From NCBI GenBank assembly GCA_900129675.1, contig FSRD01000001.1:5011501-5075500 (forward strand): a stretch of DNA of 64,000 bases. Reading direction: 5' to 3'. The position numbers and the translations under genes were made by a program. Every line of letters begins with the position of its first letter. Position 1 is the first letter of the stretch. Below are positions 17,626 through 27,276 of this stretch, in pieces. The notes under the pieces were generated by a model that had not been told where the DNA came from, did not search any database, and saw only the letters and a program-made list of their open reading frames with translations. The stretch comes from Bradyrhizobium erythrophlei (lineage in GTDB: Bacteria > Pseudomonadota > Alphaproteobacteria > Rhizobiales > Xanthobacteraceae).

Positions 17626-18000
17626 TCAGATCGCGCGCATGTGAGGAGGGATGTCGTAATGGGCGTCAAGTTCGTCACGACCCTTGAGGTCGGACCAGTC
17701 ATGGTCTTCCTGGCGAGCAAACGCGGGCGCTTTCTGGAGCTGGATTTCCGTAATGTCGGTGTGATACCCGCCGAGGTTGTGATCGTAGTTGAGCTTGCCC
17801 CAGGGGAGCGCATGAGCAGAGTCGCTCGTCTCGCCGAATGAGATCACAACATAGGCAATGCGACCGCTTACTTTTTCGATGATCAAGCGCTTTATGTTTC
17901 CCATGCGACGGCCATCAGGGGAGTAGACGCCCGTACCCTCGACGCGATCGCTTTCGATAAAAGCCCTCGATGGTCTCGTGGAATTCGCTTTCCCGTCCAT
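17626..18000 (-). CDS. PRC-barrel domain protein
   Basis: 124 residues. The PRC-barrel core is visible as SDRVEGTGVYSPDGRRMGNI, KRLIIEKVSGRIAYVVISFG and the HALPWGKLNYDHNLGGYHTD segment. Such stand-alone proteins are common in rhizobia, often stress-induced; the molecular role is unclear. The ATG at 18000 is preceded by AGAGGAG; an upstream frame extension lacks a ribosome site. It is isolated between mobile remnants and the GntR gene. Confidence 0.8.
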   Translation of the reverse strand: MDGKANSTRPSRAFIESDRVEGTGVYSPDGRRMGNIKRLIIEKVSGRIAYVVISFGETSDSAHALPWGKLNYDHNLGGYHTDITEIQLQKAPAFARQEDHDWSDLKGRDELDAHYDIPPHMRAI

Positions 18001-18456
18001 GCTGAAGCTCCTCTGGGTGAAGTTCGAGCGGCTGCGCTCACGCGCGGTCCCGGCTATGAACGGCAGAGATTTAACCATAGCGAGGGCGATTTGGCCATCT
18101 CTCACTTATTTAGGAGGTTCGCAGTCCGGGTACCGAGACTGCGAGATAAACGCGGCCGCTACGCCTGGCTCGCAATCGCAGGCGCACCGCCATCGCGGTA
18201 TCGCAACGCAGCCGAGACACATCGCCTCCTGATTTACTCCGTGCGCCAACTCGCGAGATTTTTTTGGGTTGTTCGATTTTCGACTTTTGCAACAATATCC
18301 CCCTATCAACGGACATCGTCAGCTTGGCGGGGCACGTCCGATAAGTGCCGATTTTGTTGCCCGTTCCATATCAGAGCAGCGTCTGATAGCTAAGCTCATA
18401 CGCTACCAGTCGGGCCATGCGTCACAATCATTTTCCATTAGGGTGCAATCGGTTCG
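18001..18456. other. Intergenic stretch upstream of the PRC-barrel gene
   Basis: Probably holds the promoter of the PRC-barrel gene and the 3' end of the GntR gene transcript. No gene is supported; short frames here lack plausible protein character. Confidence 0.4.
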
Positions 18457-19166
18457 TCACTTGATGCGCCTAGTAGGACGCTGGCGCATCTCTTCTTCAG
18501 AGGCTGCCTGTTGTGCTTGGAGCCTTTGCACAAAAATCTTCGCTGCTCGCGAAATGTGATCGCGGCTCAGCATTTCGGCATGCGCACCATCGCCGGCAAT
18601 AATGGCGTCCAGGATTGCGACATGCTCGGCCAGGATCGTCTGCGCCATCTGCGCATCGTCACGCAGCACTTCGCCCATGACGCGGCGCAGATACGGCCAA
18701 TGCGGCGCCGTCGTCTCGCCTATCAGCGAGTTTTCCGAAAGCGCATTGATGAAGGCATGAAAATTCATATCGGCTTCGATCTGCTCATTCAGTGAACCGC
18801 TCGCGACGGCGGCGCGGCCTGCATCCAGGTAAGCCGGTCCCTCGATCTTGGCCCGCTCGGCACCGCGTTCGGCCGCGAGGCGGGCGGCAAGCCGTCCAGC
18901 ATGGCCCGGACTTCATAGAGCTTTCGGACAAAATCGGGGTCGATGGGCGAGACGATCAGGCCACGGCCCGAGGCCTCGCGGACCAGCCCCCGGTCCCGCA
19001 AAAGCAGCAGCGCCTGCTGAACCGGCTGGCCGGAAACGCCATAGGCACGGGCCAACTCGTCCTGGATCAGGCGCGAGTTGGACGGCAGTTCGCCGTCGAC
19101 GATCTCGGAAACGATAGCATTTACAACCTGTTCAACCAGGGTCGGCTGGGCTTGGACGCTTGGCAT
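18457..19166 (-). pseudogene. GntR/FCD-family regulator with one frameshift
   Basis: The N-terminal half (from the ATG at 19166, preceded by GGAGG) has the winged helix-turn-helix LVEQVVNAIVSEIVDGELPS and DELARAYGVSGQPVQQALLL. The FCD ligand domain starts DPDFVRKLYEVRAMLDGL, then the frame breaks near 18893; in the next frame it continues RLAARLAAERGAERAKIEG and QIEADMNFHAFINALSENS to the stop at 18457. One base change restores about 236 residues. It is divergent from the TRAP operon, so it was probably its repressor. A sequencing error is the main alternative to a real pseudogene. Confidence 0.75.
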
Positions 19167-19246
19167 GGGACCTCCGGAGGACTATTCTGCGAAGCCCATA
19201 ACACCGCAAAGCAAAAAAATGCGGAACTCAGGTTGGGAGGATCCCT

Positions 19247-20269
19247 ATGCTCATGGTCAGCCGTCGTACGCTTTTGAGGTCCGCTGTTGGTGCCGTCGCT
19301 GCCGGATCGCTGCTGAAGAGCCCCGCCGTACTGGCGCAGGCCGCACCGCTGAAGTTGAAGTTCGGCAACGACCTGCCCGTGACGCACTCGGTCAATGTGC
19401 GACTGAAGGAAGCCATCGAAGCGATCGCCGCCGAGACCAGCGGCAAGGTCACGATCAACCTGTTCCCGAACAACCAGCTCGGGAGCGACACCGACATGAT
19501 GACCCAGCTGCGTTCCGGCGCACTCGAACTCGCCACCATGCCGGGTACCGTGATGTCGACGCTGATCCCGACCGCTTCGCTGACTGGCGTCGGTTTTGCC
19601 TTCACCAATTATGACAAGGTGTGGGCTGCGATGGACGGCGAAGTCGGCAAGTTCATCCGCGGCAACATCGAGAAGGTCGGGCTCACTCCGTTCGAAGCGG
19701 TGTGGGACAACGGTTTCCGCCAGATCACCAGCAGCACGCGCCCGATCAAAGGCCCGGAAGATCTCGCGAACTTCAAGATCCGGGTGCCGGTGGTGCCGTT
19801 GTGGGTCGCGATGTTCGCCGCGTTCGGCGCGGCGCCTGTCAGCATCCCGCTCAACGAGGCCTATTCCGCGTTGCAGACCAAGATCGCCGACGGCCAGGAA
19901 AATCCGCTGGCCTTGATCGAATCCGCAAAATTCTACGAAGTTCAGAAATTCTGCTCACTGACCAATCACGCCTGGGACGGCTTCTGGCTGATTTCGAGCG
20001 GCAAGGTTTGGAAGACGCTGCCGAAGGATGTGCAGGAAGTCCTGCAGAAGCATTTCAACGCCGCCGCCAAGAAGCAGCGCGACGACATCGTCCAGGCCAA
20101 CGCCGACTATCAGAAGACCCTGGAATCGAAGGGCCTGACCTTCAACACCACCAATGCGGAAGTCTTCCAGGCAGCACTCGCCAAGACGTCGTTCTACAAG
20201 GATGCCAAGGCCAAGTTCGGCGACGGGGCTTGGGCGTTGTTGCAGAAATACGCCGGCAACATCGGTTGA
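19247..20269 (+). CDS. dctP: TRAP transporter substrate-binding protein DctP
   Basis: 340 residues with a Tat-like leader (VSRRTLLRSAVGAVAAGSLL) cleaved near VLAQA. The DctP fold is shown by FGNDLPVTHSVNVRLKEAIE, VTINLFPNNQLGSDTDMMTQ, FRQITSSTRPIKGPEDLANF and the long helix SIPLNEAYSALQTKIADGQE. It binds a carboxylate in the periplasm and delivers it to the membrane subunits. GGGAGG precedes the ATG. It is the first gene of an operon; the DctQM gene follows after 5 bases. The ligand cannot be named, though the operon suggests a CoA-activated organic acid. Confidence 0.9.
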   Translation: MLMVSRRTLLRSAVGAVAAGSLLKSPAVLAQAAPLKLKFGNDLPVTHSVNVRLKEAIEAIAAETSGKVTINLFPNNQLGSDTDMMTQLRSGALELATMPGTVMSTLIPTASLTGVGFAFTNYDKVWAAMDGEVGKFIRGNIEKVGLTPFEAVWDNGFRQITSSTRPIKGPEDLANFKIRVPVVPLWVAMFAAFGAAPVSIPLNEAYSALQTKIADGQENPLALIESAKFYEVQKFCSLTNHAWDGFWLISSGKVWKTLPKDVQEVLQKHFNAAAKKQRDDIVQANADYQKTLESKGLTFNTTNAEVFQAALAKTSFYKDAKAKFGDGAWALLQKYAGNIG

Positions 20270-20274
20270 CAGCC

Positions 20275-22149
20275 ATGCACTTAGCGGAGGAAACCCGCGT
20301 CGTGCCACTCCGGATGACCGGAGTGGCGGGCGCCCTGCAAAAAGCCGAACAATGGCTTGGCTCGATCGTCGCGACTGCCGCGGCACTATTAGTGCTTGCG
20401 GAAATCGTTGTGCTCTTTGCGGGCGTTTCGTCCCGCTACCTGCTCCAGAAGCCAATCATCTGGACAGACGAACTTGCCGGAATCCTCTTTCTCTGGCTCG
20501 CCATGCTAGGCGCCGTGCTGGCGTTTCAGCGTGCCGAGCATATGAGAATGACGGCAGTCATCGGAATGCTGAAACCGAAGGCGCGGGCGTTTCTCGACGT
20601 CCTGGCGATTACCGCACCTCTCGCCTTTCTGATCCTGGTGCTCCATCCAGCCTACGAGTTCGCGTCCGACGAAATATTCGTCACGACACCCGCGCTTGAC
20701 ATTTCTAATGTGTGGCGGGCGGCCGCCCTGCCGGTTGGACTCGGTCTTATGACCCTATTCGCTGTCTTGCGTCTGGTGTCGGTTGGCGACTGGAAACTAA
20801 CCGGCGGCACCGTCGCTCTCGTTCTGGGCATTGGCGGAGTACTCTATCTGCTGAGTCCGGTTTTGATCCCGCTCGGCAACATAAACCTTCTCATTTTCTT
20901 CGTCGGACTGGTGGCGATGATGGTGTTAGCGGCAGTGCCGATCGCATTCGCGTTCGGTTTGGCAACCTTCGCTTATATCGCCCTGACGACGACAACGCCG
21001 GCGACGGTCGTGGTTGGGCGAATGGACGAAGGAATGAGCCATCTCATCCTGCTGTCGGTTCCGCTCTTCGTCTTCCTCGGCCTACTGATCGAAATGACCG
21101 GCATGGCGCGAGCTATGGTCAGCTTTCTTGCCAGCCTGCTCGGCCACATCCGCGGCGGCCTGCAATACGTACTGGTTGCGGCAATGTACCTCGTCTCCGG
21201 AATTTCGGGCGCAAAGGCCGCCGACATGGCGGCGGTTGCCCCGGTGCTGTTTCCGGAAATGATCAAGCGCGGCGCCAAACCGGGCGATCTGGTGGCGCTG
21301 CTGTCCGCGACCGGCGCGCAAACCGAAACGATACCACCGAGTCTCGTGCTGATCACGATTGGATCGGTAACCGGCGTATCGATCGCGGCACTCTTTACAG
21401 GCGGCTTGCTGCCGGCCCTCGTCCTTGCCGTCATGCTGTGCGCCGTGGTCTGGCGGCGTTACCGCAACGACGACCTCTCCCACGTCAAGCGGGCTACGGC
21501 GAGCGAGATTGGATGGGCCTTGCTGATCGCACTGCCGGCCATCGCATTGCCGTTCGTCATTCGCGCGGCGGTGGTCGGTGGCGTAGCCACCGCGACCGAA
21601 GTCTCCACGATCGGCATTATCTATTCGGCGCTGGCCGGTCTGCTGGTCTATCGAAGATTCGATTGGGGTCGGCTCTATCCGATGCTGGTCGAGACGGCCT
21701 CGCTGTCGGGCGCGATCCTGCTCATCATCGGTGCGGCAACCGGAATGGCGTGGGCGCTCACGCAATCCGGGTTCTCGTCATCGCTCGCAACGATGATGAC
21801 CGGGTTGCCTGGCGGCGCCCTGACGTTTCTGGCGGTGAGCATCGTTGCCTTTATCATTCTTGGCAGCGTTCTGGAGGGTATCCCGGCGATCGTGCTGTTC
21901 GGCCCCCTGCTGTTCCCGATCGCCAAACAGGTCGGCGTGCATGAAGTGCATTATGCGATGGTCGTCATCCTCGCGATGGGCATTGGCCTGTTCGCCCCGC
22001 CTTTTGGCGTCGGCTACTATGCCGCCTGTGCGATCAGCAGGATCCATCCCGACGAGGGCATCAAGCCGATGCTCGGTTATATCCTCGCACTACTGATCGG
22101 AACCATCGTGATTGCAATCGTTCCATGGTTCTCGATCGGCCTTCTGTAA
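20275..22149 (+). CDS. dctM: TRAP transporter fused small and large membrane subunits (DctQM)
   Basis: 624 residues from the ATG at 20275. Residues about 1-170 are the four-helix DctQ part (WTDELAGILFLWLAMLGAVL is its signature). Residues about 200-624 are the 12-helix DctM part, with MSHLILLSVPLFVFLGLLIE, SATGAQTETIPPSLVLITIG, ATATEVSTIGIIYSALAG and the C-terminal PPFGVGYYAAC. Fused QM subunits are a known TRAP variant. It couples sodium entry to substrate uptake. A much longer open frame starting at 19621 overlaps dctP and is not the real start. Confidence 0.88.
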   Translation: MHLAEETRVVPLRMTGVAGALQKAEQWLGSIVATAAALLVLAEIVVLFAGVSSRYLLQKPIIWTDELAGILFLWLAMLGAVLAFQRAEHMRMTAVIGMLKPKARAFLDVLAITAPLAFLILVLHPAYEFASDEIFVTTPALDISNVWRAAALPVGLGLMTLFAVLRLVSVGDWKLTGGTVALVLGIGGVLYLLSPVLIPLGNINLLIFFVGLVAMMVLAAVPIAFAFGLATFAYIALTTTTPATVVVGRMDEGMSHLILLSVPLFVFLGLLIEMTGMARAMVSFLASLLGHIRGGLQYVLVAAMYLVSGISGAKAADMAAVAPVLFPEMIKRGAKPGDLVALLSATGAQTETIPPSLVLITIGSVTGVSIAALFTGGLLPALVLAVMLCAVVWRRYRNDDLSHVKRATASEIGWALLIALPAIALPFVIRAAVVGGVATATEVSTIGIIYSALAGLLVYRRFDWGRLYPMLVETASLSGAILLIIGAATGMAWALTQSGFSSSLATMMTGLPGGALTFLAVSIVAFIILGSVLEGIPAIVLFGPLLFPIAKQVGVHEVHYAMVVILAMGIGLFAPPFGVGYYAACAISRIHPDEGIKPMLGYILALLIGTIVIAIVPWFSIGLL

Positions 22150-22192
22150 TCAGCTGAACTTCGCTTTGCGCTTAAGCCCTGAGGAGCAGAAC

Positions 22193-23746
22193 GTGAAAGA
22201 CCTCCTGAACTTCGGACAAATGCTTTCGGTACATTCGCGGGTTACGCCCAACCGGACCGGCGCTCGCGATCTCGAGCGATCGATGACCTTCACGCAGTGG
22301 AATGAGCGCTCGTGCCGGCTCGCCAACGCCCTAATCGGCCTCGGTCTCAGCAAGGGCGATCGTATTGCGATCCTCGCCTACAACAGCGTCGAATGGTGCG
22401 AGATCTTTGCCGCTACGGCAAAAGCCGGTCTCGTCGCCCTGCCGATCAACTTCCGCCTTATGGGCAAGGAAGTTCAGTTCATCGTCGACAATGCCGAGGC
22501 ATCAGCCCTTATCGTTCAAGGCGATTTGGTCGGCGTGGTCGAGGAAATCCGCAACGATATTCCGATCAATGCGGATCGATTCATCCATTTCGGCGCCGGC
22601 CCCTGTCCAGCCGGCTACCACGCTTATGAGGACTTTCTTGCGGCTGGCAGCGCTCGCGAGCCAGCGCAGAACGTCGCCCTGTCAGACCCGTGGACCCTAA
22701 TGTACACCTCTGGCACCACGGGCAACCCGAAGGGCGTGGTGCGAAGCCACCGCAGCGCCGTCCTGCTGTCCATGGTCACCGAAATCGAGCTCGGTCTGCA
22801 CCGCAACGACGGTGCGCTTCTTGTAATGCCGATGTGCCATGCGAACTCGCTCAACTTCTTCGGCGCGTTCGGCTATTGCGGCGGCGTCAATTCGATCTAC
22901 TCGCGCAAGAGCTTTGATCCCGAGCACGCCGTCAAGACGCTGGCCGAAGGCGGCTCGACCTTCACCTCGCTGGTGCCGACCCATTACATCATGATGCTCG
23001 GCCTGTCCCAGGCGGTACGCGCCAGGTACAATTTCGACGCAGTGACCAAGCTGATGATCTCGTCGGCGCCCGCGCGCCCCGAGACCAAGCGAGAGGTCAT
23101 GGAGATGTTTCCCAAGTCCGGCCTGTTCGAACTCTACGGAGCCACCGAAACCGGCTGGGTGACCATGCTGCATCCGCATGAGCAGTTCACCAAGCTCGGA
23201 TCTGTCGGTCGCGAATGTGTCGGCGCCGCGCCGATCAAGATTTTAGACGAGGCCGGGAACGAGGTGCCGGACGGACAGGCCGGCGAGCTCTACTCATGCA
23301 ATGCCCATACGTTTGACTACTACTGGCATCTGCCGGAGAAGACCAAAGAGGCTTTCCGCGGCGATTATTGCACGGTCGGCGACATGGCCCGCCGCGACGA
23401 GGATGGATACATCCATCTTTCGGACCGCAAGAGCAACATGATCATCTCCGGCGGCGAGAACATCTATCCTTCCGAAGTCGAAGCCCTGGTGGGCGCGCAT
23501 CCCCAGGTTAAGGACGTCGCCGTGATCGGCCTGCCCGATGAAAAGTGGGGTGAGCGTGTTCACGCGGTCATCGTGATGCGCGACGGCGCCACGCTGAAGG
23601 AAAGCGATCTGGTGGAGTGGTCCAAGGAACGCCTGGCCGGCTACAAACGTCCGCGATCTTACGCTTTCATTGCTGAGGCCGAGATGCCGCGCAACGCGAC
23701 CGGCAAGGTGCTCCATCGCGAACTGAAGAAGATGTTCACGAACTGA
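22193..23746 (+). CDS. AMP-forming acyl-CoA synthetase/ligase
   Basis: 517 residues from the GTG at 22193, preceded by GAGGAG; the longer frame upstream lies inside dctM. ANL-family motifs are complete: the P-loop YTSGTTGNPKGVVRSH, YGATETGW, the GDYCTVGDMARRDEDGYIHL hinge region, DRKSNMIISGGENIYPSEVE and the C-terminal lysine in NATGKVLH. It would activate the acid imported by the TRAP system to its CoA thioester in the cytoplasm. The residues around HANSLNFFGAFGYC suggest a small or cyclic acid rather than a long fatty acid, which is inference. Confidence 0.88.
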   Translation: MKDLLNFGQMLSVHSRVTPNRTGARDLERSMTFTQWNERSCRLANALIGLGLSKGDRIAILAYNSVEWCEIFAATAKAGLVALPINFRLMGKEVQFIVDNAEASALIVQGDLVGVVEEIRNDIPINADRFIHFGAGPCPAGYHAYEDFLAAGSAREPAQNVALSDPWTLMYTSGTTGNPKGVVRSHRSAVLLSMVTEIELGLHRNDGALLVMPMCHANSLNFFGAFGYCGGVNSIYSRKSFDPEHAVKTLAEGGSTFTSLVPTHYIMMLGLSQAVRARYNFDAVTKLMISSAPARPETKREVMEMFPKSGLFELYGATETGWVTMLHPHEQFTKLGSVGRECVGAAPIKILDEAGNEVPDGQAGELYSCNAHTFDYYWHLPEKTKEAFRGDYCTVGDMARRDEDGYIHLSDRKSNMIISGGENIYPSEVEALVGAHPQVKDVAVIGLPDEKWGERVHAVIVMRDGATLKESDLVEWSKERLAGYKRPRSYAFIAEAEMPRNATGKVLHRELKKMFTN

Positions 23747-23791
23747 GCATGATCGTTTGGTCGAACCATAGCGTTCCTGGATCAGGACCAC

Positions 23792-24730
23792 ATGCACGCC
23801 GTCTTGAACTCGGCATTGCCGATCTTCGCGCTCATCCTGACAGGATTCGTTTGCGGCTATTTCGGCGTGTTCGATCGAACCGCGACCGACAACCTGAATC
23901 GTTTCGCGGTCTATCTGGCGCTGCCTTCGCTGATGTTCGTGGCGATGTCCAGGATCACTCCGGATCAGGTGCGCCAGTTCGGCTTCGTAGCCGCATTTTG
24001 CGGGGGCTTTTCCGTCAGTTTTGCCGTGGCATTCATCATCAGCCGGTTTCGCGGCCGGCGTGTGGCCAATGCCAGCATCGAAGGACTGGATGCCGGCTAC
24101 AGCAATGTCGGATTCATGGGAATACCGATGTGCCTTCTGGTCTTTGGGCCGGAAAGCGCGCCACCATCGATCATCGCCACTCTGTTTACCGCCTGCGTTC
24201 TGTTTCTATTCGCGGTGATCGTCGTCGAAATCGATCTTCAAAAGGATGGCAGTTTCTGGTCGACCGGGACGCGGGTCATTGTCTCGGTGCTGCGCAGCCC
24301 ACTGCTGATCGCGCCGGTCGCTGGCCTTGCAGTCGGCCTGAGCGGTTTGAAAGTTCCGGCGCCGTTCGAAAGCTTCACCACTTTGCTCGGCGGCGCCGCT
24401 TCGCCGGTGGCGCTTGTCTGCATCGGGCTGTTTCTCGCGCAAGAGCGCGTGGTCAGCGACGACATCAAATCGATCAGCATTCTCGTTACACTGAAGCTGA
24501 TCCTGCAGCCGGCCGTCACGGCGTTCCTCGCCTTTTACGTCTTTTCGATGCCGCCTCTGTGGTCGCACTCGGCTGTTATCCTAAGCGCGCTGCCAATCGG
24601 ATCGGGCCCGTTCACGATCGCGAAGCTCTACGGGCTGGAGGCGGGCGTAACGTCCGGCGCAATTCTCGCCTCACATGTATTCGCTGTTCTGACCGTTTCA
24701 CTTCTTGTCGCCTGGCTTGCGCCAATTTGA
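23792..24730 (+). CDS. AEC-family transporter (auxin efflux carrier type)
   Basis: 312 residues with about ten membrane helices. The N-terminus (MHAVLNSALPIFALILTGFV) and the NLNRFAVYLALPSLMF segment match the family, as does GYSNVGFMGIPMCLLVFG, the conserved NxGFxGxP motif, and SALPIGSGPFTIAKLYGLEA near the end. Such carriers move malonate, malate or similar organic anions. It lies 45 bases after the ligase gene and 30 bases before the ThDP enzyme gene, so it is inside the operon. It may export a product or provide a second uptake route. Confidence 0.85.
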   Translation: MHAVLNSALPIFALILTGFVCGYFGVFDRTATDNLNRFAVYLALPSLMFVAMSRITPDQVRQFGFVAAFCGGFSVSFAVAFIISRFRGRRVANASIEGLDAGYSNVGFMGIPMCLLVFGPESAPPSIIATLFTACVLFLFAVIVVEIDLQKDGSFWSTGTRVIVSVLRSPLLIAPVAGLAVGLSGLKVPAPFESFTTLLGGAASPVALVCIGLFLAQERVVSDDIKSISILVTLKLILQPAVTAFLAFYVFSMPPLWSHSAVILSALPIGSGPFTIAKLYGLEAGVTSGAILASHVFAVLTVSLLVAWLAPI

Positions 24731-24760
24731 TCCAAACCCTGACACCAACGGAGTCGCCCC

Positions 24761-26473
24761 ATGAAAGTCTCTCCTGATAGCGCCGCCGGCCTGATTGCCC
24801 GCCTGCTGAAGCGACGCGGCATCACCCGCGTATTCGCGCTGTGCGGCGGCCACATCATGCCGATCTGGATGCGACTCGATGCGGAAGGCATCCGCATCAT
24901 CGACGTCCGCGACGAGCGTGCCGCCGTCCACATGGCGCAGGCACATGCCGAACTCACCGGCGAACTCGGCGTGGCGCTGGTCACCGCTGGCCCTGGAATG
25001 ACCAATGCCATTACCGGCATCGCCAACGCACATGTTTCGCGCGCGTCCGTGCTGGTGCTTTCGGGTGGCAACCCCCGTCCACAGGAGAACCGCGGTGGTC
25101 TCCAGGATATGGATCATACCCAATTGGTGCGGTCGATTACGCGCTACGCCCGCACCGTCCGCGAACCTTCTCTGGTACTACAGGAACTCGATGAAGCGAT
25201 TTCGCGCGCCTTTGGCGAAGGCGGAGAACCTGGTCCTTCGTACATCGACTTTCCGACTGATACGTTGCGGGGCATTGTGCCGAAGGCACTGCAACTGGAG
25301 GAGCATCTCTCTGCAAAGCCACGCGCCGTCACGCGTCCGAATCCGGTCCAGGTTGAGAAGGCTGTAGACCTCCTGTGGTCGGCCCGCCGCGTGCTGGTGA
25401 TTTCCGGTCGCGGCGCCCGCGGCGCCGGACCCGAGCTGATCTCGCTGCTCGACCGACTCGGCGCGGCCTATCTCGATACCGGCGAGAGCCGTGGGCTGGT
25501 GCCGGACAGTCATCCTTCCGTCGTCGGCGCCATGCGCGGTGCGGTTATGAGCGATGCCGATGTAGTCCTCACCGTAGGCCGCCGTCTCGACTTCCAACTC
25601 GCCTACGGATCGCCGTCGGTATTTAAAGACGCAAAATTCGTCCGCATCGGCGACACGCCTTCGGAGATGCGTGACAACCGGCGCGGCGCCGTCGAAATTC
25701 TGGCCTCTCCTGCCGAAACCTTGCGGGCCATGGTCGAACACGCCGGCAATTGCGAGTCCAAGGTAGACCGGCAATGGGCCGCGAAATTGCGCAGCGGACA
25801 TGAGGAGCGGGCCAAGAAGCTGCAGCAGAGCATGGCGAGCGCGCCAAACGGCTCAGACGGCAAGCTGCACCCAAACAAGGTGTTGTCGGCCCTTCAACAG
25901 GCCATCGGCAACGACTCGGTTATAATCACGGACGGCGGTGATTTCCTCGCCTTTGCTCGCGTCGGACTTAACGCACCTTTAATGCTTGATCCCGGTCCTT
26001 TCGGCTGTATCGGCATCGGCGTGCCCTACGGCATTGCCGCCAGCCTCGCTTTCCCTGACAAGCCAGTGGTCGTGGCGACTGGCGACGGCGCATTCGGCTT
26101 CAACGCCATCGAGGTCGACACCGCCGTTCGCCACAAGGCGCCGGTCCTGATCGTCGTCGCCAACAACGGCGCGTGGCAGATCGAGGTGCACGATCAAACC
26201 GTCACCCACGGCAAGGTCGTCGGCACCAAATTGCAGTTCGCGGACTACGCCGGTATGGCAAAGTCATTTGGCATGCATGCCGAGCGCGTCGAGACCGAGG
26301 AGCAGCTCGGACCCGCAATTGAACGCGCGCTAGCCAACCGCCCGGCGCTGCTCGACATGATCGTCACGCCAGAGGCGATCTCTTCGGACGGAAAGACCGG
26401 GCTTGCTTGGGTCCCTGACCTGCAGCCGCTGGCGGCGTGGGATGAGGCCGAACGAAAGTGGCGAGCCTCTTGA
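24761..26473 (+). CDS. Thiamine-diphosphate-dependent enzyme (acetolactate synthase / oxalyl-CoA decarboxylase-like)
   Basis: 570 residues in the three-domain layout of the family. The catalytic Glu52 lies in IIDVRDERAAVHMAQAHAEL, the central domain has VLVISGRGARGAGPELISLL, and the cofactor motif GDGAFGFNAIEVDTAV ends with NN in VVANNGAWQIEV (the GDG-x25-NN signature). FGCIGIGVPYGIAASLAFPD is the usual stretch before it. It acts in the cytoplasm on a 2-keto acid or CoA substrate, by decarboxylation or carboligation. The neighbours (CoA ligase, SDR, hydrolase) suggest it cleaves a CoA intermediate. No named enzyme fits well enough to assign. Confidence 0.85.
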   Translation: MKVSPDSAAGLIARLLKRRGITRVFALCGGHIMPIWMRLDAEGIRIIDVRDERAAVHMAQAHAELTGELGVALVTAGPGMTNAITGIANAHVSRASVLVLSGGNPRPQENRGGLQDMDHTQLVRSITRYARTVREPSLVLQELDEAISRAFGEGGEPGPSYIDFPTDTLRGIVPKALQLEEHLSAKPRAVTRPNPVQVEKAVDLLWSARRVLVISGRGARGAGPELISLLDRLGAAYLDTGESRGLVPDSHPSVVGAMRGAVMSDADVVLTVGRRLDFQLAYGSPSVFKDAKFVRIGDTPSEMRDNRRGAVEILASPAETLRAMVEHAGNCESKVDRQWAAKLRSGHEERAKKLQQSMASAPNGSDGKLHPNKVLSALQQAIGNDSVIITDGGDFLAFARVGLNAPLMLDPGPFGCIGIGVPYGIAASLAFPDKPVVVATGDGAFGFNAIEVDTAVRHKAPVLIVVANNGAWQIEVHDQTVTHGKVVGTKLQFADYAGMAKSFGMHAERVETEEQLGPAIERALANRPALLDMIVTPEAISSDGKTGLAWVPDLQPLAAWDEAERKWRAS

Positions 26474-26517
26474 TGCTGATGCACTTGTCGCCTGACACCG
26501 AGTTCTGGGAGATACCT

Positions 26518-27276
26518 GTGTTCGAAGTCAATGATCAGCACATTCTGGTAACCGGCGGTTCAAGCGGACTTGGACGCCACTTTGCGCACTTCGTTGCGAG
26601 CAACGGCGCCAAGGTTACGCTGGCGGCACGTCGTGCCGACGCGCTGGCGTCGGTCGTTGCGGACATCAACAAATCCGGCGGCCGAGCGCAAGGCGTTGTG
26701 CTCGACGTCACACTAGGCGACAGGATTGATGGAGCAATGAATGAGGCCGAAGCGGCATTCGGTCCGATGCATGCGGTCGTCAACAATGCCGGCGTCACCG
26801 CGACCAGACCCGCGCTCGATCAGGACGAGCGCAATTGGGACAGCGTCGTCGACACCAACCTCAAGGGAGTCTGGCTGGTCGCACAAGCAGCGGCGAGGCG
26901 AATGATCGACAATAAGGTGAACGGCTCGATCGTGAACATTGCGTCGATCCTTGGGCTACGCGTTGCCGGTGCGGTCGCGCCCTACGCGATTTCCAAGGCT
27001 GGCGTCATCCAGATGACCAAGGCGCTGGCGCTCGAATGGGCGCGCTATGGCATTCGAGTCAACGCGCTGGCGCCCGGATATTTCGTGACCGAGTTGAATG
27101 ATGACTTTTTCGAGAGCGATGCTGGAAAGGCGCTGGTCAAGCGCGTGCCGCAGCGCCGTCTGGGTCAGCTCAGCGAATTGGACGGACCGCTACTGCTGCT
27201 GCTTTCCAACGCAGGATCGTTCATGACTGGCAGCGTGATCACCGTCGACGGGGGACATATGGTTTCCGGGTTATGA
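26518..27276 (+). CDS. Short-chain dehydrogenase/reductase
   Basis: 252 residues from the GTG at 26518, which has GGGAG 6 bases upstream; the longer frame from 26458 overlaps the previous gene. Classical SDR motifs are TGGSSGLG (residues 12-19), NNAG, and the catalytic Ser with YxxxK in ASILGLRVAGAVAPYAISKA. Arg residues after the second strand (AARRADAL) suggest an NADP preference, although this is uncertain. Its TGA overlaps the ATG of the hydrolase gene by four bases, so the two are translationally coupled. It probably oxidises a hydroxyacyl intermediate of the operon's pathway. Confidence 0.87.
   Translation: MFEVNDQHILVTGGSSGLGRHFAHFVASNGAKVTLAARRADALASVVADINKSGGRAQGVVLDVTLGDRIDGAMNEAEAAFGPMHAVVNNAGVTATRPALDQDERNWDSVVDTNLKGVWLVAQAAARRMIDNKVNGSIVNIASILGLRVAGAVAPYAISKAGVIQMTKALALEWARYGIRVNALAPGYFVTELNDDFFESDAGKALVKRVPQRRLGQLSELDGPLLLLLSNAGSFMTGSVITVDGGHMVSGL

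Noticed and set aside
19621..22149. 842-residue frame suggesting a giant fusion protein
   Set aside because: Its first 218 codons are an out-of-frame reading of dctP; the true DctQM starts at 20275.
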